Shown here one piece after another: positions 1 through 10,217 of a DNA stretch of 64,000 nucleotides. The notes beneath the pieces are model-generated. The model did not search any database. It worked only from the letters and a program-made list of their open reading frames with translations, and was not told the DNA's origin. This DNA comes from Blepharisma stoltei (Eukaryota; Ciliophora; Heterotrichea; Heterotrichida; Blepharismidae). The stretch is taken from positions 946,001-1,010,000 of the forward strand of contig CAJZBQ010000056.1 in NCBI GenBank assembly GCA_914767885.1, in the 5' to 3' direction. The stretch's first letter is position 1, and each line of letters opens with the position of its first letter. A program made the position numbers and the translations under genes.

Positions 1-34
1 CTAATTTTGCTGAAATTAAAATTTTTTATATGAA

Positions 35-1594
35 TTATTTTATATTTGATAATTTAACGCTTGGACGAAGTGAAAATAATCTTAATGCTGCAGCTGCTCC
101 GTATGCTCCTGAAATTTCAATAATATTTTGAATGCTTCTAATCGCATTTTCTTGTTCTGGTTTTGCTAAAGTTTCCCGTAAATATTTGAAAAAATGCAAG
201 CTGCTAAAAATTAACTATAATTAAATGGAGATCTTATCATGCATATATTAATTATTTATGGTTTATTTATTGTAAAAAAATTTTGCTCATCAATTATTTT
301 CTCAAAAATGGGGCATTTTTGCTCGCTAACCAAAGTGGAATAAGTTTTCTACCATCTCAACAACATTTTTATGGAGGTTTTTGATTTTTCTAATAAAACT
401 GAGTCCAGCAGTCAAAGCTTTTGACAGTGTTTCAGCTTCTGATAAGAAGTTATTGTTCTTTTTAAGCTCACTATTCATGCTGTGCTGTTTCAAACCTATC
501 TGGACGTCAACAAAATTTTTTTTCATATTGGGCAGTTGAGGAATAATCCTCTGTAAGCACGTAGAGAAATCATTCCAGTACTTTGCCCCTTCTAAAGCTT
601 CACCTTCTAGAAGGTCTATGTTGAAGTCAATATATGGAAAAGAATTAAGGAATACCATTGCAGTTTTAGCATTAGGAGAGCTTGATATAACAAGAATGAG
701 GGTAGTAATTACTACCTTAATACTAGGACTTTTTACTCCCCCCCCCCTCCGTGAGCGAACAAAACCATTAGAAAAATCGCCATTTTTTGACCAAAAACCC
801 ACCCTCCGTGAGTGAACAAAAATTTTTTTAATAGAAAAAATTTTAATGGAAAAAAAATTTTGATATATAAGTGATAATTAGTATAATGAAATCTAGAGCT
901 AATTCTGTTTAATTTTAAACAAATTGCGTTTTAAAAACATAAAATTTTGCAAATTAAATTAATATTTGCTTCCCAATTTTTGCAAATTAGGATTTTTTTA
1001 AATTTCGAAAAAAATATTTTTTATAAAAATTTATATATAAATTTTTTTTAAAAAAAAAAAAATTAAACCCCCCTCCCGTGAGCGAACAAAATTTTTTTGT
1101 TCGCTCACGGAGGGGGGGGGGGAGTTAGTATAAGCGCTAAACTTTTCAGCGAAATTCAATAAATTGTTATACCCTTCTAGCAAAGTAACCACATACTCCT
1201 CGATAATCCCAGCATGCTTTACTAAAGCCATAACAGAATCGTCAAGATTGGGAGATCCTGATTCACAAGTATTTAACGCAAACATGCATTTATAAGAATC
1301 TCGGTCCACCCTCACTTGCAAAATTTTGTCATTTCAATTTCTAAGGGCAGCTTGAAAAGATTTTTCATCTATAAGCTGCTGCTGTGCTCCTGTTTTAGAA
1401 TGTATATAGGACATATGATAATAGTCTAAAGGATCAGAAGATTGATACATGTATTTTGCAACCAACTCGACATTTTGTTCCAGTGATTCATAAGATACTG
1501 GCAAAATAGGCAGGCTAAATGTTTCATCTCTTATTAGCAGCTGTACCTTTTTAGGCGTATATGTAGTGCTTGGTCTACGACAGTCATTCCCCAT
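35..1594 (-). CDS. Unknown protein, split by two predicted IESs
   Basis: No family recognised. The 5' part starts MGNDCRRPS and reads through an in-frame UGA (AALRN-W-NDKIL) to ..FSAYT, where a MITE interrupts it. Coding resumes ..IKVVITTLILV and runs to ..MVENL. A second TA-to-TA join then leads into the last exon, IFSSLHFFKYL to SVKLSNIK and UAA. Removing 724-1125 and 212-340 leaves 1029 bp, 342 aa. The C-terminal part is helical and Ala/Leu-rich. The MITE junction uses a TA 8-10 bp outside the MITE's own TA, so the exact join is inferred. The last exon could belong to another transcript. Confidence 0.55.
212..340. mobile_element. Predicted IES (129 bp)
   Basis: TA at 212-213 and TA at 341-342. 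Excision joins ..VEN-L to I-FSSLHF in frame and removes a UAG. AT-rich, no recognised element. Boundaries are inferred from frame only. Confidence 0.45.
724..1125. mobile_element. IES carrying a full-length MITE (family 1)
   Basis: The MITE starts at the TA near 735 with CTCCCCCC and TCCGTGAGCGAAC and ends with a hairpin of the same motif (about 1075-1120) followed by GGAGTTA. Internal features are a second CTCCGTGAGTGAAC box and a long AT-rich core with no ORF. It is nearly identical, inverted, to the copy at 7832-8212. The in-frame join needs a TA just outside the MITE, at 721 or 724. The palindrome GGTAGTAATTACTACC lies next to it. Confidence 0.75.
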
Positions 1595-1969
1595 TTTAAA
1601 TATATTGGTATGAATTTAACTTGGTAGAAACTTAACATGAGTGGCATAAAAAAGATGCCAAAATGTTAGCAATAAAAATTTTGTAATAATGTTGAAGAAG
1701 CCTTTTGTTGGGGAAAATAATAAAATTTAATTTTTTTAAATATTTGAGCAATTATGATTAAAAAACATAAATTTATCGGATCATTTTTGGTTTTTTTATA
1801 ATAATTGATGCTTTAAGCCATTTCCAAGCGATATAAAAAATAAATCGAAAGTTTCTGTTAATAATCTTAAAATTGCAGCAACATACCAAATGCTTTTTAT
1901 TGATTATATTTAATTTCATTAACAAAAAAACTCTTTCCAAATTTTTATCCTAGAGCCTCTCAGTATAAT
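1595..1969. other. Divergent intergenic spacer
   Basis: 375 bp AT-rich region between two divergently transcribed genes; it must carry both promoters. No motif, RNA gene or element seen. Confidence 0.5.
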
Positions 1970-4900
1970 ATGGACCCTCAAGAACTGTCTTACAAATCTC
2001 TCTTAAAAAAACTCGTAATCCTAACATAGAAAGGAGAAATAAAATGGTGGCGTTTACAGAAATTGACTCAGAGGTCATTCCCTATGGGCAGGTATGATCC
2101 ATCCTGATGAAGCTGAAAATAGTGCCTCTGCCACTTTTGAAGTAGGCCTTTGGGTTTGGGGAATCTATAACGAAGTTTGTTTTTCCTTTGAGGGTTTCCT
2201 GTCCCTAGACAAATTTTATCTAACAAATGATCTTTCTCACTATGATTCAGAAGGTGGCCCTGCTCTAGGGAGCTTGCTACTTGGACACTTTATTTGAAAC
2301 TCCAAGGTATATGAAGACTGGCTTTTTAAAGCCGAAAGAATCCAACGCTAGTGATTATCGCTTATGGCTAGTTTTTTTACTTTTAACTTAACATAGAAAC
2401 GTAAAGGCGGTCTCAAACAAATAAGTTGTGAGTTTTGTCTCAAAGATATAACCCTCTGCACCTATATTCAATGTGCTGAATGCCAAAATTTTTTCATTTG
2501 CTTGCAATGCTACATCTCTGGTCAAGAAAAATCAGAACACTCTCGGCTTCACAAATACCACGTTGTTGACCCACTGAAATTTCCTCTTTTTATGCTCAAT
2601 TGGACTGCAAAGGAAGAACTTTTGCTGCTTGAAGGCTTATTAAAGTTTGGATATGGGAATTGGGGTTCGATATCTGAATTTATAAGCTCGTCAAAGAACA
2701 GCTGGGAATGTGAAAAGCATTATAAACAAATTTATCTAGGAAAAACCAAAGAGGCCTTATTACAGCTAAATATTCTGAGCCATCGAGATGAAAATGAGCA
2801 TTTAGTGTCAGCTGAGGTCGATAACTCAGAAAATTTTATGGATATCGCGCCAGACGTGTTTCCAAATCCTGAGCCTAGAGTTGAAATAGAAAAGCACCCT
2901 CTTACAGAATTTGCAGGATACATGCCCTTGAGACGCGATTTTGAAATAGAATATGAAAATGACATCGAAATGTATTTAGCGGACTTAGAATTTTATGACG
3001 ATGACACTTACTTACTTACTTATTTACTTACTTACTTACTTACTTACTTACATAGTCTTTAAGGTGTCTAATGCCCACACCCCTTAATAAAAAAGGTCAA
3101 AGCGACAACTAATGACGTCACCAAGCCATCTTGGAATATGTGATCAGCCCACACCCAAGCCTTCTATAAGGCTAGTCGCCAGATAAATCGCCGCACATCT
3201 CACCCGGCGCGTTGCCGTCGCTCGCTCCGACTCAGCTCCTGCGCGTGTTCCGCCTAAGGGTCATCCTCCCGTGGGGACGTGCTGAGAGGTAAAACTCCGA
3301 GTGTCTTGAATGCACTGAGGAGCCGTGCCTTTGGTTATCCCCAAAAGTTAAACGGCTGTTGCTGTGCAGAAGTTCTCAAAAAAAAACCCAACCCCATAAA
3401 TAAAATTCCATGAGGGAGAGAAAATTGGCAGAGCCAATTTCTCTCGAACCGAATGCCATTTTATTTATTATGACGATGACACACAAGAAGACACCAATAT
3501 AAAGCTTAGACAGTTAGAAGTCTATAATAAAGTCCTCGAAGAGAGAGAAGAAAGAAAAAAATTTGTAATTGAGAGATGGCTGGTCAAGCATAGGTAGCAA
3601 CCCTACACCCCTACCCCTCCAATAAGGGAACCCCCACCCCCCCTAAAAATGACACCCCCCACCCCCCCTTCACAGATGGCACCCCCACCCCCTCCCTCAA
3701 AAGAATATTTTAAATATAATCCAATTAAAGCGCTATATTGATAAATGAAGTCTATAAATTGCTTTAATAATTGCGATTAAATAATAAATTTATTTAAATA
3801 AGATGATCTTTATAATCTCTTCTTTAAACAAGAACAAGATATAACTAAATTTTTGATTTTAGTTAAGAAGAAACATTTAACTTATATCAAAACCTTTTAG
3901 ATAAAAATTATTATAATTTTTTATTATAAAATTAAATTTTGTTTCAATTTAAAGGGGGTTAATTTACCAAAAAAGTGGAAATTTTACCTATATTTTGTTC
4001 CAATTTAAAGAGGGGGGGAGTAAGAGCATTTCCTTTATTATAATAATAATAATAATAATCTCCACAGTTTGGATTTTTTAATTGCATCGTTACAATGTTT
4101 TAGTGTTTTTTCATAACTCTTTTCTTTATAGAAGATAACTCCTATGCTATTGTATGCATCAGCATAATTTGGATCAACTCTGATAGCTTATTTATAGCAT
4201 TCCATATCTTATTCTCTACTGCCTAACTTATATAGAGCATCTCTTTCATTTGAAAAGCAATGTGCTAAATAAAAATAGTATTTGCTATTGTCAGTTTTAC
4301 TTTTAGATCTCTAAATGGACTCTTTAGCCATTGTTCCACAAAGTTCATAAATATATACAGGATATACTGCTAATTAATACCAAAGATCATTATGCTTGTC
4401 AGCAAATTTCTTCAGATGTGGGGTCTTAGTAGTTATAGGAAATTTTTCACCACTCCTTAATCGATTGCGCTACGCTATATAATATTGTATAAATCAGTAA
4501 TTTTTAATATCTAAAATAATAATTTATTTATTACGCCTGCTCTAAATTAGCATTTGTGATATATCTATACTATATTAGGGGGGTGGGGGTGCCATCTGTG
4601 AAAGGGGGGGTGGGGGTGCCACTAAAAGGGGGGGTGGGGGTACCATTAAAAAAGGGGGGTGGGGGGGTGGGGGGGTGGGGGTACCACTTTTAGGGGGGGT
4701 GGGGGTGTAGGGTTGCTACCTGTGCTTGACCAGATGGCCACAAGAATTACGAAACGAAAAAAATTTCAGTAGAAATATCATTGAAAAAACAATTTATCAA
4801 GCTATGAAACCTTACGCAAGGCTACTGACGCCTGAAAAGCACTTCCAACTGTGCACAGGACTTGTAAAAGAATATACGCTTAGGCTGAAGCTGGAAGAAT

Positions 4901-5181
4901 TAAGAGAAGCTAAAAGCCAAGGAATAAAAACAGAAGAAGAATTTAGAAAATTTATAAATGATAAGAAAGCAAACAAAAGCAAAGAGTTTGATGTAGTTTT
5001 CAAAGATTTTAAGCCTCAGCAAAGATCACAAGAAAGCCCAAGGAAGACGGAAAATAAAGAAGAAGCCCAAAAAAGTAACCACAACTCTTCTGACAATATG
5101 GAAATAGAGGAACAAGAAAAGCCTGAAGAACAAAATCCTGAGGATGCTAGCATTGATTTCTTGAAATCTGACGATAGATAA
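1970..5181 (+). CDS. ADA2: ADA2-like transcriptional adaptor (SAGA/GCN5 complex)
   Basis: Adaptor that couples a GCN5-type acetyltransferase to chromatin. Domains in order: a novel N-terminal stretch; a ZZ-type zinc finger (CEFC..CAEC..CLQC..H..H, about 2425-2560); a SANT domain beginning NWTAKEELLLLEGL; the conserved ADA2 block PLRRDFEIEYENDIE followed by DLEFYDDD..EEREERKKFVIERW; and the C-terminal RLLTPEKHFQLCTGLVKE region. Acidic tail. A 15-nt intron lies at 2015-2029. The gene is cut by a 75-bp IES, a retroposon IES and a 1.1-kb TIR IES. N-terminal reading is uncertain: joining TA 2040 to TA 2083 (43 bp) would restore one frame of about 493 aa. No SWIRM domain seen. Nuclear by family. 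Confidence 0.82.
2015..2029 (+). other. 15-nt intron (ADA2)
   Basis: GTAATCCTAACATAG, removing an in-frame UAG after ..SLLKKL. Confidence 0.6.
2327..2401. mobile_element. Predicted short IES (75 bp)
   Basis: Flanked by the direct repeat TAAAGSC (TAAAGCC at 2327, TAAAGGC at 2402). It contains two in-frame UAGs. Excision joins EDWLF to KGGLKQISCEFC, the start of the ADA2 zinc finger, in frame. Confidence 0.6.
2994..3468 (-). mobile_element. IES made by a retroposon with 15-bp target duplication
   Basis: The 15-bp repeat TTATGACGATGACAC flanks it at 2993-3007 and 3468-3482. One end is a (TTAC)n simple-repeat tail (about 3006-3053). The other reads GCCATTTTATTTATT, i.e. a minus-strand 5' start ATAAAATGGC shared with other copies in the window. 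The body is GC-rich. The TA inside the duplication is present on both sides, so a TA-to-TA excision exactly restores LEFYDDDTQED in ADA2. Confidence 0.82.
3595..4716. mobile_element. 1.1-kb TIR element acting as an IES in ADA2
   Basis: Terminal inverted repeats begin GCAACCCTACACCCC and continue as C-rich/G-rich arrays (about 3597-3690 and 4570-4716). Outside the TAs the inverted repeat continues as CTGGTCAAGCA.AGG. TA 3595 joined to TA 4717 keeps the ADA2 frame but leaves a palindromic remnant coding about ten residues (LVKHRYLCLT). Joining the outer ATGG direct repeat (3576-3579 and 4734-4737) would leave none. The interior holds a family-3 MITE (about 3825-4020) and a decayed TPR fragment. 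Confidence 0.75.
4061..4188 (-). pseudogene. Decayed TPR-repeat gene fragment inside the IES
   Basis: On the minus strand one frame reads AIRVDPNYADAYNSIGVIFY then KEKSYEKTLKHCNDAIKKS, a clear tetratricopeptide unit. The frame closes with UAA immediately upstream, and TPR-like similarity continues in other frames to about 4260. Likely a captured or stranded gene remnant, not a functional gene. Confidence 0.6.
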
Positions 5182-6272
5182 CTATAAATAAACTATTCGT
5201 CTTTAGTTTAAATGCTAATAAATATTTTAAAATACAGAGAAAAACAAAACACCGAGGGTTCTTGATTTATAAGCTCTATTATAAGGTTTAAAGTATTAAC
5301 AGATCATTACTCCTTTAAAATGTTATAATAAATCCCAACGATTATCTATTTTGTAACGCAAAAGCATTTCGCTGTATGTTATATGCAGTAAAAATTGCTT
5401 ACTCCGCCCTATCGTTATACATTAAAATGGCTACACGTGTGTGCTCTTGGCGCAATAGACCAGACCTTATGGCTGCAGCAAACTGGGACGAACTACGAGT
5501 TTAGAATCAAGTGCAGGTTAGAGAGATGTTTATCTGGGTACGTTTTAACTGCTTTTCTGTGGTTGGAAATGGAGGTGCCGAGGATCAATGGGAATTCCTC
5601 TACTGAGAAATGGGGGTATCGGCCCACGCCACAGTAGTTTTTTTCCTGTAGCTGTCGAATGAAGGGACTTCGGGACCCGAAAGACCCCAAGGAGTTGATC
5701 CTTGGAATCAAGTTACCCCAATCTCCCGTAGTATAGCCGCAGAAATCTATAAGCTGCCCACTCAAGACTGACGCCGCAAGGCAAGGAGGAGATAAAGGTG
5801 CGGAAGTGGTAGAGAATCTGGGCTGGGAGGTCTTTGGTGACTAAGCCACCAATATGTCTAATGCCTGTCTTTAATAGCCTAGCCTAACCCCATACTTGAT
5901 CGAAAAAGAGGCAAGGATGATGGCTAAAGCACTTCAGATGATTTACTTCGTGCAGATTATTAAGAAAGCACGTGAATTCCTATTAATTTATCAATGCAAA
6001 TTATTAATTTTCCCAATTTTATAATGGATCGATCGGTCAAGGATGGGTGAGCTAATATTATATTTTTGATGCTAAGAGGAGTAATGTTTAAACCCATCAG
6101 ATGCTTGAGTGTGAAGGCTTGTCTCGAAACTTATTCAAATTCTTAATTACCTAGAATAATATTTTAATTTAATATTTCATTACTTTACTTATAGTAATCT
6201 TTGATTTTCTATCCTTTATACAAAATTCTGATCTTTCATCTTAAGATCTTTAATTGAATTTTGATATTTAAA
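5182..6272. other. Intergenic region holding a retroposon
   Basis: No gene recognised. The middle (about 5417-5870) is a GC-richer retroposon copy listed separately. The flanks are AT-rich and featureless. Short ORFs here are inside the retroposon and are not counted as genes. Confidence 0.6.
5417..5870 (+). mobile_element. Retroposon (SINE/LINE-like), subfamily b
   Basis: Starts ATACATTAAAATGGC. It shares ordered blocks with the inverted copy in IST1 at 21542-22051: CTTATGGCTGCAG, GAATCAAGTGCAG, CTGCTTTTCTGTGGTTGG, GCAAGGCAAGGAGG and CACCAATATG near the 3' end. It is non-coding beyond short ORFs. No target duplication located, so its 3' limit is approximate. Confidence 0.65.
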
Positions 6273-6629
6273 TCAATTAGAATTACTTTTATCTTCATCT
6301 ACTTCCATAACGTGAGAAAAAAATTCACGTTGGCTTCCTAGCATTTCTGATATTTTTGAGTTCACTTCTTGAAATACATAATTGCAATTGTCTAAATGGG
6401 CATTTTTCTGTACTTTATTATAATTTACTTGATTTTCATCAACCGGTTCTTTAAATGTGACATGCCTTTTTTTTCGGAGAATTTTCTTGACATCAATCAT
6501 TCCAAGGGGATCGCTTTTATAATCCTTTTCACCAGTGATTTTCACTTCGCTCGCTTGGAATGCTTTATTGGTTTTAAGAATAGAATTGAGTGATTTCACA
6601 CTCAATGAAGATTTTAATACTTGGGACAT
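6273..6629 (-). CDS. Small unknown protein, member of a local three-gene family
   Basis: 118 aa, no intron or UGA codon. It has a central basic stretch (ILRKKRHVTFKEP). Its C-terminal motif, VNSKISEMLGSQREFFSHVM, matches the C-terminal regions of the next two genes on the same strand (NDDLSSMLNNHHEVLSFLI and DDKLSSLLSSQHKLLSFLM). The shared motif is amphipathic and probably a short helix or coiled coil. Function unknown. The three genes look like old tandem duplicates with fast-diverging N-terminal halves. Confidence 0.7.
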   Translation of the reverse strand: MSQVLKSSLSVKSLNSILKTNKAFQASEVKITGEKDYKSDPLGMIDVKKILRKKRHVTFKEPVDENQVNYNKVQKNAHLDNCNYVFQEVNSKISEMLGSQREFFSHVMEVDEDKSNSN

Positions 6630-7152
6630 ATTTATTATATTGCTGACTTCAGAATAGTAAAAAAATGGTTTGAAATTGGGGCGATAAAAAATGATTCTGG
6701 GTTAATGAAATAAAGCTGTAATTGAGAAAACTGGCTTTTTTTAAATGGAAAATGATATATGCAGAAAGGTTTTAATTATTTATATAAAATTAAAAATAAT
6801 TCCAGCATATAAATTTATAATTTTAAGTCTGCTGCGCCCAACCGACATGATAAACAATTAAACAGTATTTAATTTTATTGTTAAGTTTATTTCGATAATC
6901 TTTATTTTTGCTATATTTTGCTATAATTTTTGCTGAATTCAATTTGCATTATTTTTTAATATCAAAAATTAATTTAAAAAGAGCCTATCAGAATCATTTT
7001 AATAAATATGGACACTAGCCAATTGATTATATTTTTGGTAAAAATTTTAAAAGCTCCTTATTAAGTTATGATACCTTTATAATTTAGATAAAAATCGAAG
7101 TGTAATGCTTTTTCATTTCACTTCTTTCCGTTAAAACTTTTAAATTTTCTTT
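6630..7152. other. Intergenic, AT-rich
   Basis: 523 bp, no gene, RNA or element recognised. Confidence 0.5.
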
Positions 7153-7710
7153 TCATCCTCCCTTCAGATTTATATCACATTCTTTTAACACTTCTCCAGA
7201 ATGCTGCGAGTCAATTAGAAATGATAGAACCTCATGGTGATTATTAAGCATGCTTGACAAATCATCGTTCATTTTCTGCACAACACGCTTCAAATCTAAG
7301 CCTTTGCTAGTCATTCTCTTAGCTTCTTCTCTTACTTTTGAAGAGAAAGAAAAGATAGCATCTGAGTGAAATTTGTACTCTTTATTTGTTGAATTTCTGG
7401 TTAATTGAGGAGAATTTTCAAAATCGTTAGGAATTGAATTCATGATATCGAGAAAACTTTCTTGGGCATGGGGATAGCTATGTTTAACAGGAGATTTTAT
7501 GAGCTCTGGACTGTAAATTTTATCGAGATGCTGAGTGAAATCTTCGAGATTATAGATAAGGAGCCGATTTCTTTCCATAGTGTTGTTGTTGTTATTATTC
7601 ATGAAATAAATTTTAAATTGCAGAAAATTGCAGCTTATGCAGTTCAAAATTTTAGTAATTTTATTAGGCATATCTAAGCCATCATAGGTTCTAACATAAG
7701 AATTATTCAA
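7153..7710 (-). CDS. Small unknown protein, second member of the tandem family
   Basis: 185 aa from the longest start. The methionine before the NNNNNN run (at 7599) is an equally likely start. It contains an asparagine run, a Ser/Pro-rich middle and a C-terminal helix-prone segment (REEAKRMTSKGLDLKRVVQK) leading into the shared motif NDDLSSMLNNHHEVLSFLI. Related by that motif to the genes at 6273-6629 and 8558-9055. No enzyme or binding domain recognised. Confidence 0.65.
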   Translation of the reverse strand: MNNSYVRTYDGLDMPNKITKILNCISCNFLQFKIYFMNNNNNNTMERNRLLIYNLEDFTQHLDKIYSPELIKSPVKHSYPHAQESFLDIMNSIPNDFENSPQLTRNSTNKEYKFHSDAIFSFSSKVREEAKRMTSKGLDLKRVVQKMNDDLSSMLNNHHEVLSFLIDSQHSGEVLKECDINLKGG

Positions 7711-7831
7711 AAACGAATTTTAGCACTTGTTCTCAAATTTCTATTAAATCATTTTCTATAGATTTTGCGGAAATGAGCATAAAAAGTAATGATTTTTTGC
7801 TCGTTTGAATATCATGAAAATTGATATTTCT

Positions 7832-8212
7832 TAACTCCCCCCCCTCCGTGAGCGAACAAAAAAATTTTGTTCGCTCACGGAGGGGGGTTATTTTTTTTTT
7901 TAAAAAAAATTTATATATAAATTTTATAAAAAATATTTTTTTCGAAATTTAAAAAAATCCTAATTTGCAAAAATTGGGAAGCAAATATTAATTTAATTTG
8001 CAAAATTTATGTTTTAAAACGCAATTTGTTTAAAATTAAACAGAATTAGCTCTAGATTTCATTATACTAATTATCACTTATATATCAAAATTTTTTTCCA
8101 TTAAAATTTTTTCTATTAAAAAAATTTTTGTTCACTCACGGAGGGTGGGTTTTTGGTCAAAAAATGGCGATTTTTCTAATGGTTTTGTTCGCTCACGGAG
8201 GGGGGGGGGGAG
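7832..8212. mobile_element. Full-length family-1 MITE, intergenic
   Basis: TA at 7832, CTCCCCCCCC and TCCGTGAGCGAAC hairpin at the left end; CTCACGGAGGGGGG and AGTA at the right (TA 8213). Inverted relative to the copy at 724-1125 and almost identical to it, including the variant ATGGCGATTTTT where other copies have ATAGGGATTTTT. No ORF. Confidence 0.88.
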
Positions 8213-8557
8213 TAAGTAATAATATTTTTGAAAGGATCATGTCTATTACAAACAAAATGATTAAAAAATATATTAATAAATTATTAAAATAGATTCAAAT
8301 TTAAAATTTAAACCGCCAAATAGCTCTATCATAAATTAAGCAAATTAACGCTTAAAAAAATGAATATACAAAGAAGCTTATCACTAAGCTTATCTTCTTC
8401 GTTTCATCCACTCAAATCATTTTCCTTGCATTTCTCTTAGGCTTTAAATTTTTTTTCTTAATCTCCCACCTAAAAATGGAGATTTCAAGAGTCAGTAATC
8501 CCATCCTTCACTCAATTTCTATCTCAAGAAATACTTACATTAATTTAATACTTATAC

Positions 8558-9055
8558 TTAACTCTTCATCATTGCTAGATGCCTTCTTAATCTACAGTTC
8601 TCTACATGGAGTTTTGAATTATCTCTCCGAAGCTGCATAAGTTTGCACAAATCATTAGCTTGATAGGTTTCTCCAGTATGAGTATCCATCAAAAATGAAA
8701 GTAATTTATGCTGGCTACTTAGTAGACTTGAAAGTTTGTCGTCCATCCTTTCTACAATCGAATTTAAATTCTCTTCTGTCTCATGGCGACAAGATCATGA
8801 CCAAGTTGTCTGAGAGGATGACTGAGGACTCGTGCCATCTCACTCAAGCTGCTTGGATTTTTGGGGTGATTTTAAAGGATTTTTCGAAAAATTTTGGTTG
8901 CTTGGGAAGTAGCTGATGAATTCGTTTCAGTTTTCTTCGGTCAGCAATTTACTTTGTGAGGCTTTGTATTTTGGGGTCTCTTCTATTGGAAATGAGTCTG
9001 CTGTGTGTGTAAATTCTTCAAAATTTGAGAAAGCTGGCTTTAATTTTGTGATCAT
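8558..9055 (-). CDS. Small unknown protein, third member of the tandem family
   Basis: 165 aa when UGA is read as Trp; four in-frame UGAs occur (EEN-W-NEF, QLE-W-DGT, TTWS-W-SC and none near the end, plus a normal TGG). It starts MITKLKPAF. The shared motif DDKLSSLLSSQHKLLSFLM is followed by a leucine-spaced basic helix (CKLMQLRRDNSKLHVENCRL) that looks like a short coiled coil or zipper. Without the UGA reassignment only a 62-aa fragment would remain. Function unknown. Confidence 0.65.
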
Positions 9056-9161
9056 ATTTATTTTTATTATTCAGTCAGTACGAAAATATGAAATTCTAGT
9101 GCATATTTTGAAATTAAAATTAAAAATAAAATTTTGAAGGGCTAAGATTCTATTTTGTTAG

Positions 9162-9869
9162 TTATAAATTTGTCTCAAAAAGAGTCCTTCGATTAAATCC
9201 CCCTGTATCTTTTCTAGTTATTCTTTTGAGACTAATTGACCTTGAAGTGTTCTCATTAGATGTGTTAAAATATTTTTTATTCTTTTCTTTCTCATTAGAA
9301 TAATTTCTCAAAGATTCAGCACTTTCAATTATATTTTTGCTTGATCTTGGACTTCTAAATCTCTGCCCACGGACATATTTTGGTGTTAAATCTCTAACAT
9401 GTATCCTTTCTCTTGAAATTTCTCTGTTAATTTCATCTAGAGTCTTTACTCTTCTTTCACTAGTTCCCACTGTTATTAGACCTCCCTTATTGGTTTTGCA
9501 TTCTACTTCTCGTAAATAATTATATATTTTTGGAGAGAGCATAAGTGGTCGTTGAGCTGGGACCTTTTTGAATTTGAGATTTAGACTTTGTTTAATTCAA
9601 TTGTAGAGCATTTCTTCAGTCATTGCAGGATCTGCAGAGTTTCGATTAGAATCACTTTCAATTTCATGAAGCAAACTTCTTCAATATGGATAATCAAGTT
9701 CCTGCTTTCGAGTAAAGGTTTCACATTCAGCTAAAGGAATTTTCTTAAATGGAGAGACTGACCTGAGCATTTCTTTGAAGCTTTTTGGTGTTGGAGAAGA
9801 AAGATCTTCTGGGCGAGGAATCTCAAAGAAGGGATATTTTTTATAACAGAAGCCTTTGATTTTTGGCAT
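9162..9869 (-). CDS. Unknown basic protein
   Basis: 235 aa, starting MPKIKGFCYKKYPFFEIPRP, with two UGA-coded tryptophans (YPY-W-RSL and LYN-W-IKQ). The second half is rich in Arg, Ser and Glu (for example KYVRGQRFRSPRSSKN), low-complexity and probably disordered. No domain, signal pept or membrane segment seen. It lies on the same strand as the small-gene family but shares no motif with it. Confidence 0.7.
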
Positions 9870-10217
9870 AACTTTTCTTGATGTACTTATATAATGGAAA
9901 AGAATAAAATGTAAAGTTTCTTAAAAAAACTGTAAGGTATTTAAAAGTAGAGGGAGGTTTTAAGATAAGAGGCCATTCATTTTATTGTTTGGGATATATG
10001 TAAGAGTTACGCAATATAGACAAATAAATTAATCATGTATGGATTTAAATATAATTAAAGCTAATGAGTATCTGAATACAAACATTTAACTAAAGACGGT
10101 TTCTAATTCATTATCAAGTTCATTGCAAACTAAAGTTTATCTTGGCAAATCATATTATTATAACCATTTTAATTAAAAAATCTAATATAGTTTTTCTTAA
10201 TAAAATTTTAATAAAAA
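9870..10217. other. Intergenic, AT-rich
   Basis: 348 bp, nothing recognised. Confidence 0.5.

Noticed and set aside
618..815. ORFs running through MITE ends (also at 1031, 17853, 48684, 48905, 52950)
   Set aside because: Open only because the MITE ends are C- or G-rich; they join host exons to element sequence and would be removed with the IES.
3600..3690. C-rich array as a telomere or G-quadruplex locus
   Set aside because: The units (CACCCCC, GGGGGTGG) are irregular and pair as TIRs of the element; no ciliate telomere repeat such as CCCTAACA is arrayed here.
1970..5181. Mitochondrial or bacterial origin to explain UGA as Trp
   Set aside because: The genes are nuclear (ribosomal proteins, SAGA, PKA), have spliceosomal introns and sit beside a nuclear-type tRNA-Lys.
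5395..5765. Two ORFs of 80-90 codons inside the intergenic retroposon
   Set aside because: The frames are not kept in the related copy at 21542-22051, so they are not coding.
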